Origin: Azonexus sp.
Lineage (GTDB): Bacteria; Pseudomonadota; Gammaproteobacteria; Burkholderiales; Rhodocyclaceae
Length of the DNA stretch: 64,000 bases
NCBI GenBank assembly: GCA_017983615.1
Contig: JAGOBB010000006.1
Location: forward strand, 62,001-126,000
Direction: 5' to 3'
The notes under the pieces were generated by a model that saw only the letters and a list, made by a program, of their open reading frames with translations, searched no databases and had not been told where the DNA came from. Positions 1 through 7,409 of this stretch are shown here, piece by piece (the stretch's first letter is position 1; each line of letters opens with the position of its first letter). Both the position numbers and the translations under genes were made by a program.

Positions 1-714
1 CCACTCGGTCGGGCCAAGGAATACGGCGAATTCTTGGCCTGGGTGCGTGACCGGCGGACATTCATGGTCACCGATGGCGCGCGTATGCAGGTGGCGGGCG
101 CCGGCGAGTTCTCGGCGCTGGGCGGCGTTACCGCCAATGTTCGGTCTACCGCGGTGACGCTGTTGGCACACCATACCCGGCCGCGCGATGGCGCCTGTTT
201 CCGCGAGCGCAGTTCGGCACCGGTTTACCTGTTTGCCGGCGGCATGCCGTTCTGGATTCCCGATCAGGTCTGGATGCAGCGCTTCGGCGGCTTTGGGCAG
301 GTGCGCATCGTGCCGGACGGGGCGATTGCGGCTTTCCAGAAAGTGCCCGACGAGGGAACGCTGCTTCGCGAATGGTCCAGTCCCAAGGTCTGGCGCATGA
401 TGAACGGGTTCCGGCGGTGGGTGACAACGCCTGCTGAACTGGCCAAGTGGGGAGGCATGCCGTCCGTGCGGGTTGTCCCGGATGATGGCTTGAAACCCAT
501 CCCGGTCGGGCAACCGCTGCCGACGCCATCCGCCAATGAGTGCGCCGCGCTGCGGGCAACCATTGCGCGTCTGAATTCGGACATCCCGCGGCTGGAAGCC
601 TCCCTGGAGAACCTCGAAGGGCGCGCACTGGCTGGGGCCAAGGTCCGTTTGCAGAATGCGCGGGTGGCGAGGTCTACGGCCCTGGCACGAGCGGCGGCGC
701 TGCAGTGCCCGTGA
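1..714 (+). CDS. Tryptophan-rich repeat protein, 5'-truncated
   Basis: The reading frame is open from the first base of the window, so the true start lies to the left. Two imperfect repeats are visible. One contains PFWIPDQVWMQRFGG followed by VRIVPDGAI; the other contains RRWVTTPAELAKWGG followed by VRVVPDDGL. This resembles a short tandem repeat of the type IP..F...G....V..V...L that is common in cell-surface and secreted bacterial proteins. The last ~55 residues are Ala/Leu/Arg-rich and look like a coiled coil. No enzymatic motif is seen. A role in surface recognition would be inference only. It ends in TGA, and no gene follows on the same strand for 1.6 kb. Confidence 0.6.
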   Translation, partial: PLGRAKEYGEFLAWVRDRRTFMVTDGARMQVAGAGEFSALGGVTANVRSTAVTLLAHHTRPRDGACFRERSSAPVYLFAGGMPFWIPDQVWMQRFGGFGQVRIVPDGAIAAFQKVPDEGTLLREWSSPKVWRMMNGFRRWVTTPAELAKWGGMPSVRVVPDDGLKPIPVGQPLPTPSANECAALRATIARLNSDIPRLEASLENLEGRALAGAKVRLQNARVARSTALARAAALQCP

Positions 715-807
715 TTTGATGCGCTCACGGCTACTCGGCGTGCAAATGCGACGACCATAGAATCAACGGCTGGCCCCAGTGTCGGCCGGAAAATCGGGTC
801 AAAAATG

Positions 808-830
808 AAAACGGGGCAAGAGCCCCGTTT
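808..830 (-). terminator. Rho-independent terminator of the DUF3334 gene
   Basis: A GC-rich stem (ACGGGGC with GCCCCGT, loop AAGA) has A/T flanks. Read on the minus strand, it is followed by a broken T-tract. It lies about 27 bp past the stop of the minus-strand gene at 857. Confidence 0.75.
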
Positions 831-856
831 CTTTGGCGTGCAAGCAGCGCGGTTTG

Positions 857-1540
857 CTACATGCCGAGCGAGCGAAGCAGTTCGTCCTGGTCGCCGGATG
901 CGGCAGGCGGCGTGGCGGCGGGCTTCTGGGCGTGGTACTGGGCGATCAGTTCGTCCGGGTCCGGCGCCTCGGTGGCTTCGAAGTCGTGCAGCTTGATGAA
1001 CTCGGTCTTGTCCATCGCCAGTTCGAGGTAAAAGATGTTGTTCTGGCCGGTGTAGAAGGTGACGCGACGGGCTTCCGGCTTGTCGAGATTGGTGTCGACG
1101 CTGAGCATGACCTGCTTGTTGAGGACCAGCATTTTTGGCTGGTTCTGCGTGATGTGGGTCTGCAGCTCGCGCGCCACCTTGCCGGTGAAGTCGCCGACGA
1201 TCTGGTTCATCAACTCGCCCATCACGTTGCTGACTTCGTCGGCCGTATGCGTGGTGGCCAGCTCGCCCTTGGCCATGCCCATGTGCAGCATGTAGCTCTC
1301 GTAGAGTTCCATCGCGGCACTGGCCGAGAAGTTGATGACGACCAGGCCGGAGAAGCCGCCGTCGAACAGCACGAAGCAGCCGATGTCGGGCTTCAGGCAG
1401 GTCTTGCTGATGCGCTGGACCATGCCGGAATAGTGAATCTGGCTCTGCGTGGCGATGGTCAGGACTTTGGTCACCGAGTTGCACAGGCTTCTCAGGATAT
1501 CTTCGGTGCCGTAGATGACGGCGCTGTCTTGGCTGCTCAT
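857..1540 (-). CDS. DUF3334 family, CheX/CheC-like protein
   Basis: A 227-residue soluble protein that matches what I recall of the DUF3334 family (about 230 aa, mostly in gammaproteobacteria). The segment GELMNQIVGDFTGK resembles the E..N helix of the CheC/CheX/FliY chemotaxis phosphatases. Phosphatase activity or a chemotaxis role is inference, and no chemotaxis gene is nearby. I chose ATG 1540 (MSSQDSAVIYG) because it fits the family N-terminus. A longer frame reaches back to 1585, but that start overlaps a TGCTATATA sequence that looks like an extended -10 element. The C-terminal ~30 residues are Pro/Ala-rich and end in DELLRSLGM. It is a single-gene unit with its own terminator. Confidence 0.7.
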   Translation of the reverse strand: MSSQDSAVIYGTEDILRSLCNSVTKVLTIATQSQIHYSGMVQRISKTCLKPDIGCFVLFDGGFSGLVVINFSASAAMELYESYMLHMGMAKGELATTHTADEVSNVMGELMNQIVGDFTGKVARELQTHITQNQPKMLVLNKQVMLSVDTNLDKPEARRVTFYTGQNNIFYLELAMDKTEFIKLHDFEATEAPDPDELIAQYHAQKPAATPPAASGDQDELLRSLGM

Positions 1541-1609
1541 GGCTGTGGATTTGTCCGACGATGAAAGTGGCTGCATATATAGCACAGACGGGCCGGTCTG
1601 CGTTTCGAC

Positions 1610-2194
1610 TCAGCGCGCCGGCTTGCTCCAGACTTCGCGGCAAGTGTTGATTTCCTCGTCGGTCATCACCGGCTTGATCTGGCAGCGCGCTTCCCAGGCG
1701 GCTTGTGCTCTCTGGCGTTCGAGTGCGGCAAGTTCCTTGTTCTTGATGCGGTCGGCCGCGTCACGGCGCTTCTGTTCCTCGGCTGCGGCGATGGCCGCCT
1801 GTTCGGCCTGCTGGCGGCGTTTTTCCTCGGCTGCAATTTCAGCTGCCTTGCGCGCGGCAAGGTCTTCGGCATCCGACTTGGCGCGGGCAGCCGCCCTCGC
1901 TTCGCGGATGCGGCGCTGGCTCGGGTCCTGCTCGTTTTCGGCTGCCGTCGGTGCCGGGCTGGCGTCGTTGCCGCTGCCGTTGTTGTCGGACCGTCCGGAG
2001 CGGCTGACCACGCTACGGACGACACCGCCGCCACCACCACCGTCGCCGGCATGGGCATCGTCGGCATGATTCGGGTGGCTGCTGGACGATGAATGGGACG
2101 ATGCGTGGGATGAGCCGCGCGATTTAGCCATGGCATCGGCCGAGATGCCGATGGACAGGGTGACAAGGGTGGCGACAAGGGCGGCAATCTTCAT
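1610..2194 (-). CDS. Secreted low-complexity coiled-coil protein
   Basis: A 194-residue protein beginning with a clear signal peptide (MKIAALVATLVTLSIGISA, likely cleavage near ADAMA). A Ser/His/Gly-rich stretch of about 55 residues follows, with a run of six glycines, and then a charged Ala/Glu/Lys/Arg-rich segment that should form a long helix. The C-terminus has two cysteines (ARCQIKPVMTDEEINTCREVW) and may form a small disulfide-bonded motif. It is presumably periplasmic. No known catalytic domain is recognised and its function is unknown. It has the same orientation as the DUF3334 gene 70 bp downstream, so the two could be co-transcribed. Confidence 0.6.
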   Translation of the reverse strand: MKIAALVATLVTLSIGISADAMAKSRGSSHASSHSSSSSHPNHADDAHAGDGGGGGGVVRSVVSRSGRSDNNGSGNDASPAPTAAENEQDPSQRRIREARAAARAKSDAEDLAARKAAEIAAEEKRRQQAEQAAIAAAEEQKRRDAADRIKNKELAALERQRAQAAWEARCQIKPVMTDEEINTCREVWSKPAR

Positions 2195-2309
2195 GGGGTT
2201 TCACCGGCTGGGTTGGTTTCAAAATGGCAGTCATTCTACACAGCCTGCTCGGCGGGGGAAGCGAGGGGTATGACCACAAGCTATGCCAGGATGCTAATAT
2301 TCGGCCGGT

Positions 2310-2322
2310 TGGAAATATTCCA
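2310..2322. promoter_or_regulatory. 13-bp palindrome in a divergent intergenic region
   Basis: TGGAAATATTCCA is a perfect palindrome. It lies about 20 bp upstream of the start at 2343, in the gap between divergently transcribed genes. It could be an operator, but no regulator can be named. Confidence 0.3.
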
Positions 2323-2342
2323 GAAATTTATTTTGGCGAATA

Positions 2343-2603
2343 ATGTCCATTCTCATTGAAAAGCGCTCGGGCGCCGATCGGCGCCGGAAAGCCGGTTTCC
2401 CTCCCACGGATCTCGGGGAGCGACGCTGTGCGGATCGGCGGCAAATCGTGGTGACGGACATTTCTTTTTTTCAATGGGCGACCCATTTCGCATCGTTCCA
2501 GCGAGGGCTGGCGATGCCGGAGGCGGGACATTCGGGGAGCAGCCGCGGGAGCGCGGGCAACAACGAGACGGACACGAACGATGGAAACAAATCAGAACAC
2601 TGA
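2343..2603 (+). CDS. Small Arg-rich protein with ERR.ADRR motifs
   Basis: An 86-residue protein. Its N-terminal half carries two dibasic blocks (KRSGADRRRKAG and GERRCADRRQIV) followed by a short aromatic segment (DISFFQWATHFASF). Such 'RRSG.DRR' tails are frequent in small betaproteobacterial proteins, but I know of no assigned function. The last 35 residues are Gly/Ser/Asn-rich. It overlaps the next small gene, which has a similar dibasic block, by 23 bp in another frame. The two may be a duplicated pair. There is no strong ribosome-binding site (TTGGCGAATA precedes the ATG), so coding status is moderately sure. Confidence 0.5.
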   Translation: MSILIEKRSGADRRRKAGFPPTDLGERRCADRRQIVVTDISFFQWATHFASFQRGLAMPEAGHSGSSRGSAGNNETDTNDGNKSEH

Positions 2604-2769
2604 ACGTCGCAAGAGCAGGCAACGGCGTCATGCCGATGCGGGCCCGCCGGCCGGCATCGGGGAGCGGCGCATCAATATCGAACGACGCCTGTTCAATGTC
2701 GATTTTGGGCAGGTGGCAAGCCGGCGCGTTGCCGATGCTACTGCCATCGGCCAGCGAGCGCCGGATTGA
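2581..2769 (+). CDS. Small Arg-rich protein, probable paralogue of the preceding one
   Basis: A 62-residue protein that starts inside the 3' end of the preceding gene. It contains TERRKSRQRRHADAG and GERRINIERRLFNVDFGQ, the same GERR....RR layout as its neighbour. The overlap suggests translational coupling. No domain or membrane segment is seen, and the protein would be strongly basic. The function is unknown. A nucleic-acid-binding or membrane-surface role is only a guess from charge. Confidence 0.45.
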   Translation: METNQNTERRKSRQRRHADAGPPAGIGERRINIERRLFNVDFGQVASRRVADATAIGQRAPD

Positions 2770-2787
2770 GTTTCTTGCCAGTCGGTC

Positions 2788-2994
2788 TCAGTGACTGGCT
2801 GTTTTGGCCGCGCTTAAGTCTGCTGAGCTGGCTTCCTCGCTGATTCCGGTAGTTTCGGTGAAATAGCCGCACAAGGGGCATTTGAAGCCGGGCGGACAGT
2901 TGTGTTCGCGGGCGCACTGGGCCTGGGTTTCATCGGTCAGGACCATCTGGCGGACGGCCTCGCAACGGGCGATCGGGGAATCGAAAAAGGACAT
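2788..2994 (-). CDS. Small four-cysteine protein (zinc-ribbon-like C-terminus)
   Basis: A 68-residue protein starting MSFFDSPIARCEAVRQMVL. The ATG at 2994 is preceded by CAGGAG at good spacing, which favours it over a longer frame reaching 3066. The centre holds C..EHNCPPGFKCPLCGYF, so one CPLC knuckle plus further cysteines could bind zinc or a metal cluster. The C-terminus is Ala/Ser-rich. I do not recognise the family. Only about 80 bp separate it from the hydrolase gene 3' end upstream on the same strand. Confidence 0.6.
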   Translation of the reverse strand: MSFFDSPIARCEAVRQMVLTDETQAQCAREHNCPPGFKCPLCGYFTETTGISEEASSADLSAAKTASH

Positions 2995-3065
2995 CGGAGT
3001 CTCCTGAATTGGTATGTGTACTTTCAGTCTAGTCCGGATGCCATGGATTACCAACGTCATGGCCA

Positions 3066-3101
3066 AATGCTACGGTCACCCCCTCAAATAACGCGAAAAC
3101 C
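3066..3101 (+). repeat. Dispersed word, copy 1
   Basis: Core AATGCTACGGTCA, one mismatch at the last base, followed by A-rich tracts. It overlaps the TGA stop codon (3076-3078) of the minus-strand hydrolase gene. Confidence 0.75.
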
Positions 3102-3669
3102 ACGCGGCAACCCGCATTAACGGGTCTTCTCCGATCTCCAGCACGTGCATCTCCTGGATGCACGCAAGGTGCGCAGTGGCGCGATGGAAGGCGGCAAGGC
3201 CGAGGCTGTCTTCGTTGTCGATCAACATCAACAGCGGTGCGGAGAGCAGATCGAGCGCCTGGGCGCCGGCGCGGTCGATCAGTCCGCCGTGGCAGGCGAC
3301 GGCCCTGACCTGGGTGTCGCGCTGGGCGGCAGCGCGGATTACCGCCGGGGCGATCTCGCCGCTGGCGAAAATGCCGAGCGGCAAGGTCAGCATGTCGCCG
3401 TCGTTGCGCGCCAGGTCGAGAATGTCGATCAGCCGCTGGGTCAGGCGCGGCACATTTTGCGTTGCGTCGACGAACTGCAGTTCGTGTGCGGTCAACAGTT
3501 CCATGGCCAGGATGGCGTAGCCGTGCGCCGCAAGATGGGCGGTGATCGTCGCGTCGACAGGCACCGGGTGCGAACGGGCGAGCAGGATCAGGCCGCGCGG
3601 ATTGTCGGGTATTTCGAGCTGGCCATGCAGCGAGCCGTGCGGGGTGTGCAGCGTGAGGTGACGATTCAT
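3076..3669 (-). CDS. Alpha/beta-hydrolase (dienelactone-hydrolase type)
   Basis: A 197-residue protein with the layout of the small hydrolases related to dienelactone hydrolase. It has an N-terminal strand pair, a nucleophile-elbow-like FASGEIAPAV near residue 105, an acid-loop region LIDNEDSLGL near 155, and a late histidine (MHVLEIGEDPL). Such proteins are often linked to phosphoribosyltransferases or esterase functions; the substrate here is unknown. ATG 3669 overlaps the stop of the radical SAM gene (ATGA), so it is the last gene of the amr operon and should be translationally coupled. The stop codon lies inside a dispersed repeat. The frame can be extended to 3762, but that part overlaps the upstream gene. 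Confidence 0.7.
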   Translation of the reverse strand: MNRHLTLHTPHGSLHGQLEIPDNPRGLILLARSHPVPVDATITAHLAAHGYAILAMELLTAHELQFVDATQNVPRLTQRLIDILDLARNDGDMLTLPLGIFASGEIAPAVIRAAAQRDTQVRAVACHGGLIDRAGAQALDLLSAPLLMLIDNEDSLGLAAFHRATAHLACIQEMHVLEIGEDPLMRVAAWFSRYLRG

Positions 3670-4760
3670 GCAGACAGACGGACCGGAATGCGGTTGGGGC
3701 CGAAGGCCTTGCCGCCCCGGCCGAGCACCTTGCCGAAACGGCCGGCGATGGCCGTCTGGCAATGCGGACAGCGGCCCTCCGGCGTCAGGTCGTAACGGCG
3801 GATTTCGTACCAGTCGCGGACGATCAGCGCGGCATGGCAGTTTGGGCAGAAAGTGGTGCCGCCTTCCGGATCGTGGACGTTGCCGGTGAAGACATGGTGC
3901 AGACCGGCGTCGAGGGCGATGCGGCGGGCCTGGATCAAGGTCGCCGGGGGCGTCGGCGGCAGGTCGTTCATCTTCCAGTCGGGGTGGAAGGCGGAAAAGT
4001 GCAGCGGCACGTCCGGTCCGAGTTCGCGGGCGACCCAGGTTGCCAGTTCGTTGATCTCGGCCGGGCTGTCGTTCTGGCCGGGAATCAGCAGGGTGGTGAT
4101 TTCCAGCCAGCAGTCAGTCTCGTGGTGGATGTAGGCCAGCGTATCGAGCACCGGCTGCAGGTGGCCGACGCAGAGCTTGTGGTAGAAATCCTCGGTGAAG
4201 GCCTTGAGGTCGACGTTGGCGGCGTCCATGACGGCAAACAACTCGCGGGCCGGTTCGGGGTGGATATAGCCGGCGGTCACGGCGACATTGCGGATGCCCT
4301 GCTCGCGGCAGGCCAGCGCGGTGTCGATGGCGTATTCGGCGAAGATGACCGGGTCGTTGTAGGTGTAGGCGACAGCGTCGGCGCCGTAGCGCCGGGCGGC
4401 GCTGGCGATCATTTCCGGGCTGGCGGTATCCATCAAGCGATCCATGTCCTTGGATTTGGAGATGTCCCAGTTCTGGCAGAAGCGGCAGGCGAGATTACAA
4501 CCGGCGGTGCCGAAGGAGAGGATGCTGCTGCCCGGGTAGAAGTGGTTGAGCGGCTTCTTCTCGATGGGGTCGATGCAGAAGCCCGATGAGCGGCCATAGG
4601 TCGTCAGTTGCATGGCGCCATTGACCATCTTGCGTACGAAGCAGGCGCCACGCTGGCCTTCGTGCAATTGGCAGTCGCGCGGGCAAAGGTCGCATTGGAC
4701 ACGGCCGTCGGGCAGCGCATGCCACCAGCGGCCGGGGAACAGGGATTCGGTAGTGCTCAT
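3666..4760 (-). CDS. amrS: AmmeMemoRadiSam system radical SAM enzyme
   Basis: A 364-residue radical SAM protein of the AmrS/PflA-like group. The cluster motif CNLACRFCQNW (C...C..C) sits near residue 80. An N-terminal cysteine pair (CDLCPRDC) and C-terminal zinc-type cysteines (CPNCH and CPHC) are also present. It is expected to bind a 4Fe-4S cluster and generate a 5'-deoxyadenosyl radical. The substrate of the three-part system is unknown in general. The start at 4760 (MSTTES) overlaps the stop of amrA (ATGA) and has AAGGAAG upstream. It is co-transcribed as amrB-amrA-amrS-hydrolase. Confidence 0.9.
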   Translation of the reverse strand: MSTTESLFPGRWWHALPDGRVQCDLCPRDCQLHEGQRGACFVRKMVNGAMQLTTYGRSSGFCIDPIEKKPLNHFYPGSSILSFGTAGCNLACRFCQNWDISKSKDMDRLMDTASPEMIASAARRYGADAVAYTYNDPVIFAEYAIDTALACREQGIRNVAVTAGYIHPEPARELFAVMDAANVDLKAFTEDFYHKLCVGHLQPVLDTLAYIHHETDCWLEITTLLIPGQNDSPAEINELATWVARELGPDVPLHFSAFHPDWKMNDLPPTPPATLIQARRIALDAGLHHVFTGNVHDPEGGTTFCPNCHAALIVRDWYEIRRYDLTPEGRCPHCQTAIAGRFGKVLGRGGKAFGPNRIPVRLSA

Positions 4761-5305
4761 GGCGCAGCTTCCTTCCATTTCCTGACGGTGTAGCGCTCAA
4801 TGCCGACGTCCGGCCCCCAGTAGCTGGCCGGCAGCCCGGCCTTCTGCTTCAGGTGGGCCATGAAGGCCGCCGGTTCGGGGAGTTGTTCCCAGACCTGCGG
4901 CAGGAAGGTCGACCGACGATGGCCGGCGCTGAAGATCACGCCATCGACGTTCGGGCGCAACTGGGCGAGGGCGTCGGCTTCGCTGGTGAAGCTCATCGGC
5001 TCGGCCGGGGTCAGCAGCGAAACCTCGACGCGGGTTTGCGACAGTTCGCCGGCGCTCAGCGGCTCGAAGCGCGGGTCGCGGAAGGCAGCGGCGAGCGCGT
5101 TTTCGCGGACGTCCTGGGCGAGTGGTCGCCAGGCTTCGAGGCTGCCGATGCAGCCGCGCAGGTTGCCGTGCTGGGTCAGCGTGACGAAGGTGGCGCCCGG
5201 TTTTTGCAGTTCTGGAGCATCGACCGTAGCATTTGCGGGGAAACCGAAATGCGCGGCGATGGCGTTGTGGGCCAGCGTTAGCAGCGTGGTGCCGAGGTCA
5301 GGCAT
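4757..5305 (-). CDS. amrA: AmmeMemoRadiSam system protein A (AMMECR1 domain)
   Basis: A 182-residue AMMECR1-domain protein with the signature LRGCIGSL near residue 50 and a conserved C-terminal segment ending in ERYTVRKWKE. The start at 5305 (MPDLGTTLLTLA) overlaps the amrB stop by 8 bp. AMMECR1 proteins form a compact alpha/beta fold and are the partners of Memo and the radical SAM enzyme in this conserved triad. The biochemical role is not established. The stretch NATVDAPELQK near residue 25 is encoded by a copy of the dispersed word, in a loop that varies within the family. Confidence 0.9.
   Translation of the reverse strand: MPDLGTTLLTLAHNAIAAHFGFPANATVDAPELQKPGATFVTLTQHGNLRGCIGSLEAWRPLAQDVRENALAAAFRDPRFEPLSAGELSQTRVEVSLLTPAEPMSFTSEADALAQLRPNVDGVIFSAGHRRSTFLPQVWEQLPEPAAFMAHLKQKAGLPASYWGPDVGIERYTVRKWKEAAP
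5199..5233 (-). repeat. Dispersed word, copy 2
   Basis: Exact core on the minus strand (CGACCGTAGCATT on plus, 5221-5233) with CAAAAA about 20 bp downstream. It lies inside amrA and encodes NATVD. Confidence 0.8.
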
Positions 5306-6101
5306 GGTGTTCGCCCTCGCTGAAGGCAAAGGCCGCGTAGCCGACGACGCGGCTCTTGTCGCCAGCCGTGTCGCCCGAGTTGCAGAGGCCGAGCAATTCC
5401 GGCTTCAGACCCCGACGGCGGGCGGCGAGTAGCAGGCCGTTGATCGGAAAGGCGCCGCAAGCCTGTTCGGGATTGAGGTGACCGTCGAGTTGCAGGATAT
5501 GCCGGCAGGTGTTGCTGTCGACCTGCTGCGCCGTGCCGTAGGGCAGGAAATGCGACAGGTCGGAGCTGACCACGATCAGCGTTTGCGGACCGTCCCACAG
5601 CAGGTCGAGTACTTCGGCGACGGCCTCCGGCCTAGCGTGGCCGACGGCCAGCGGGACCAGCGTGAATTGCCCAAGTACGCGCTGCAGGAAGGGCAGGTGC
5701 ACTTCCAGCGAATGCTCGAAAGCATGCACCTTGTCGCTGAAGACGATCTGCGGCAGGTCGGCGATCACGGTGATGGCCTGCGCGTCGAGCCGGATGGTGC
5801 CGAGCGGGGTCGCAAAGGCTTCCGCTTCGGGCAGCGCGATGCCCTCGACGGCAACCCGGTGGGTCGGGCCGAGCAGGATCACGCGGTGGATGGATGCCGC
5901 CCACGGCGCCAGCGAGGCATAGGCCGCGGCGGCCGTCGAGCCGGAATAGATGTAGCCGGCATGCGGGACGATCAGTGCTTTGGGCTGCCGGTCGGTTGTA
6001 CTGCTCGCTTCGCCGAGCAGTGCGTCGACGGTGGCGGTCAGCGTGGGCGGGTCGCCGGGGTAGAACATGCCGGCGACGGCGGGAGGGCGGGTGGCGATCA
6101 T
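5298..6101 (-). CDS. amrB: AmmeMemoRadiSam system protein B (Memo family)
   Basis: A 267-residue Memo-family protein. The residues that form the metal-type pocket shared with extradiol dioxygenases are visible: PHAGYIYSG near 45, GPTHR near 77, EHSLEVHLPF near 128 and SSDLSHF near 180. No dioxygenase activity is proven for the family. ATG 6101 (MIATRPPAVAG) has GAGGAG upstream and follows the MgtC-type gene by about 10 bp. It heads the amrB-amrA-amrS-hydrolase run. Confidence 0.9.
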   Translation of the reverse strand: MIATRPPAVAGMFYPGDPPTLTATVDALLGEASSTTDRQPKALIVPHAGYIYSGSTAAAAYASLAPWAASIHRVILLGPTHRVAVEGIALPEAEAFATPLGTIRLDAQAITVIADLPQIVFSDKVHAFEHSLEVHLPFLQRVLGQFTLVPLAVGHARPEAVAEVLDLLWDGPQTLIVVSSDLSHFLPYGTAQQVDSNTCRHILQLDGHLNPEQACGAFPINGLLLAARRRGLKPELLGLCNSGDTAGDKSRVVGYAAFAFSEGEHHA

Positions 6102-6111
6102 GATCGACTCC

Positions 6112-7368
6112 TCAAACAAGCATCAGTCCGGCTGCCATGCCACCACCGATGACCAGCAGGCCGGGTAGGGCGTGGCGGGCGAGCGGGCGGCCGCCAATGC
6201 TGAGCACCAGCCCGATCTTGAAAACCAGGTTGGCGAGCAGCGCCAGCGTGACGGCAACGACGGCTTCGCTGCCGCCGACCGTCGCCAGATTGAACAGGCG
6301 CAACGTGGACAGCACGCTGGCGTCGGCATCGGTCAGGCCGGAAACCAGGGCGACGATGTAGAGGCCGCTGCTGCCGGCGATGTCCTGCAGCCAGGCCGAA
6401 GCGAGCAGGACGATGGCGTAGAGCAGGCCGAAGGATAGGGCGGTGCGCAATTCGGTCGGATTCTTGACTTCCGGCATTGGCAAGGCGCCGGCGGCGCTCA
6501 GTACCTTCCAGCCAACCAGCGCCATGGCGACGCCGGGAACGATGCCGCAGGCGAAAACGATGGCGATCGGCGTCGCCAGTCCGGGCGCGACGACGCTGGC
6601 GACCAGCCACAGCCGGATCATCACCATGACATTGGCGATCAGGATGACGATCGCCGACATGTGGATCAGATGGGGTTGGTCGCGGGCGTGGCGCGAGAAC
6701 ATCATGGTCGTCGCCGTCGACGAGGCCAGGCCGCCGAAAATGCCGAGCAGTGCCGCGCCATGCTGCGCCCCGACAATGCGCAGCGCGAGGTAGCCGGCCA
6801 GCGCCAGGCCGGAAATCAGGACGACCATGTACCAGATCTGGCGCGGGTTGATCGCGTTGTACGGCCCGAAATCCTCGCTCGGCAAAATGGGCAGGATGAC
6901 CAGCGAGAGCACTGCAAACTGCAGGATCGAGTTGATGTCCTTCGGCGTCGTCCGTTCGCTGAACTGGCGCAGCTCAGCCTTGAAATAGAGCAGCACGGTG
7001 GTGGTAATGGCGAGCATGACGGCCAGAGTTGAATACCCGAACCAGACTGCAGCACCCAAACCGTAGGTGGCGATGATCGCCGCTTCCGAGGTGAAGCCGC
7101 GATACTGCTCCTCCTGCTGGGCCGAGAAATTCGAGGCGACCATGCTGCCCGAGATGACCAGCAGGCCGACTGCCAGCAGCCAGGGGCCGCCGGTTTTTTC
7201 GCCGAGCAGCGCAAACAGGCAGCCAAGCATGGCGACCAGCGCAAAGGTACGCAGGCCGGCGGACGCATCCGGACGACGTTCGCGCTCCATGCCGATCAGC
7301 AGACCGATGCCAAGCGCCGTCGCAAAAGCCTCGACGGGCGCTGCCAGCTCGGGGACGACAAAGGTCAT
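6112..7368 (-). CDS. MgtC/SapB-DUF4010 membrane protein
   Basis: A 418-residue integral membrane protein with about 12 hydrophobic segments. The N-terminal part has the MgtC hallmark GLLIGMERERR near residue 22 and TYGLGAA near 100. The C-terminal half fits DUF4010, with GLASSTATTMMFSRHARD near 215 and LVSGLTDADA near 345. Transport or pump regulation is likely but the substrate is unknown. ATG 7368 is preceded by GAGGAG. It lies directly upstream of amrB with a 10-bp gap, so the amr genes are probably in its operon. It is divergent from ispD across 41 bp. Confidence 0.8.
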   Translation of the reverse strand: MTFVVPELAAPVEAFATALGIGLLIGMERERRPDASAGLRTFALVAMLGCLFALLGEKTGGPWLLAVGLLVISGSMVASNFSAQQEEQYRGFTSEAAIIATYGLGAAVWFGYSTLAVMLAITTTVLLYFKAELRQFSERTTPKDINSILQFAVLSLVILPILPSEDFGPYNAINPRQIWYMVVLISGLALAGYLALRIVGAQHGAALLGIFGGLASSTATTMMFSRHARDQPHLIHMSAIVILIANVMVMIRLWLVASVVAPGLATPIAIVFACGIVPGVAMALVGWKVLSAAGALPMPEVKNPTELRTALSFGLLYAIVLLASAWLQDIAGSSGLYIVALVSGLTDADASVLSTLRLFNLATVGGSEAVVAVTLALLANLVFKIGLVLSIGGRPLARHALPGLLVIGGGMAAGLMLV

Positions 7369-7409
7369 GCGACTCCTCTTTTATGTGCGTTCTTCAGTAA
7401 AATTAAGTC

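Noticed and set aside
264..1643. A 459-codon minus-strand frame
   Set aside because: It runs antisense to the repeat protein and in another frame through the DUF3334 gene. Its composition is Arg/His/Pro-rich, typical of a GC-rich shadow frame.
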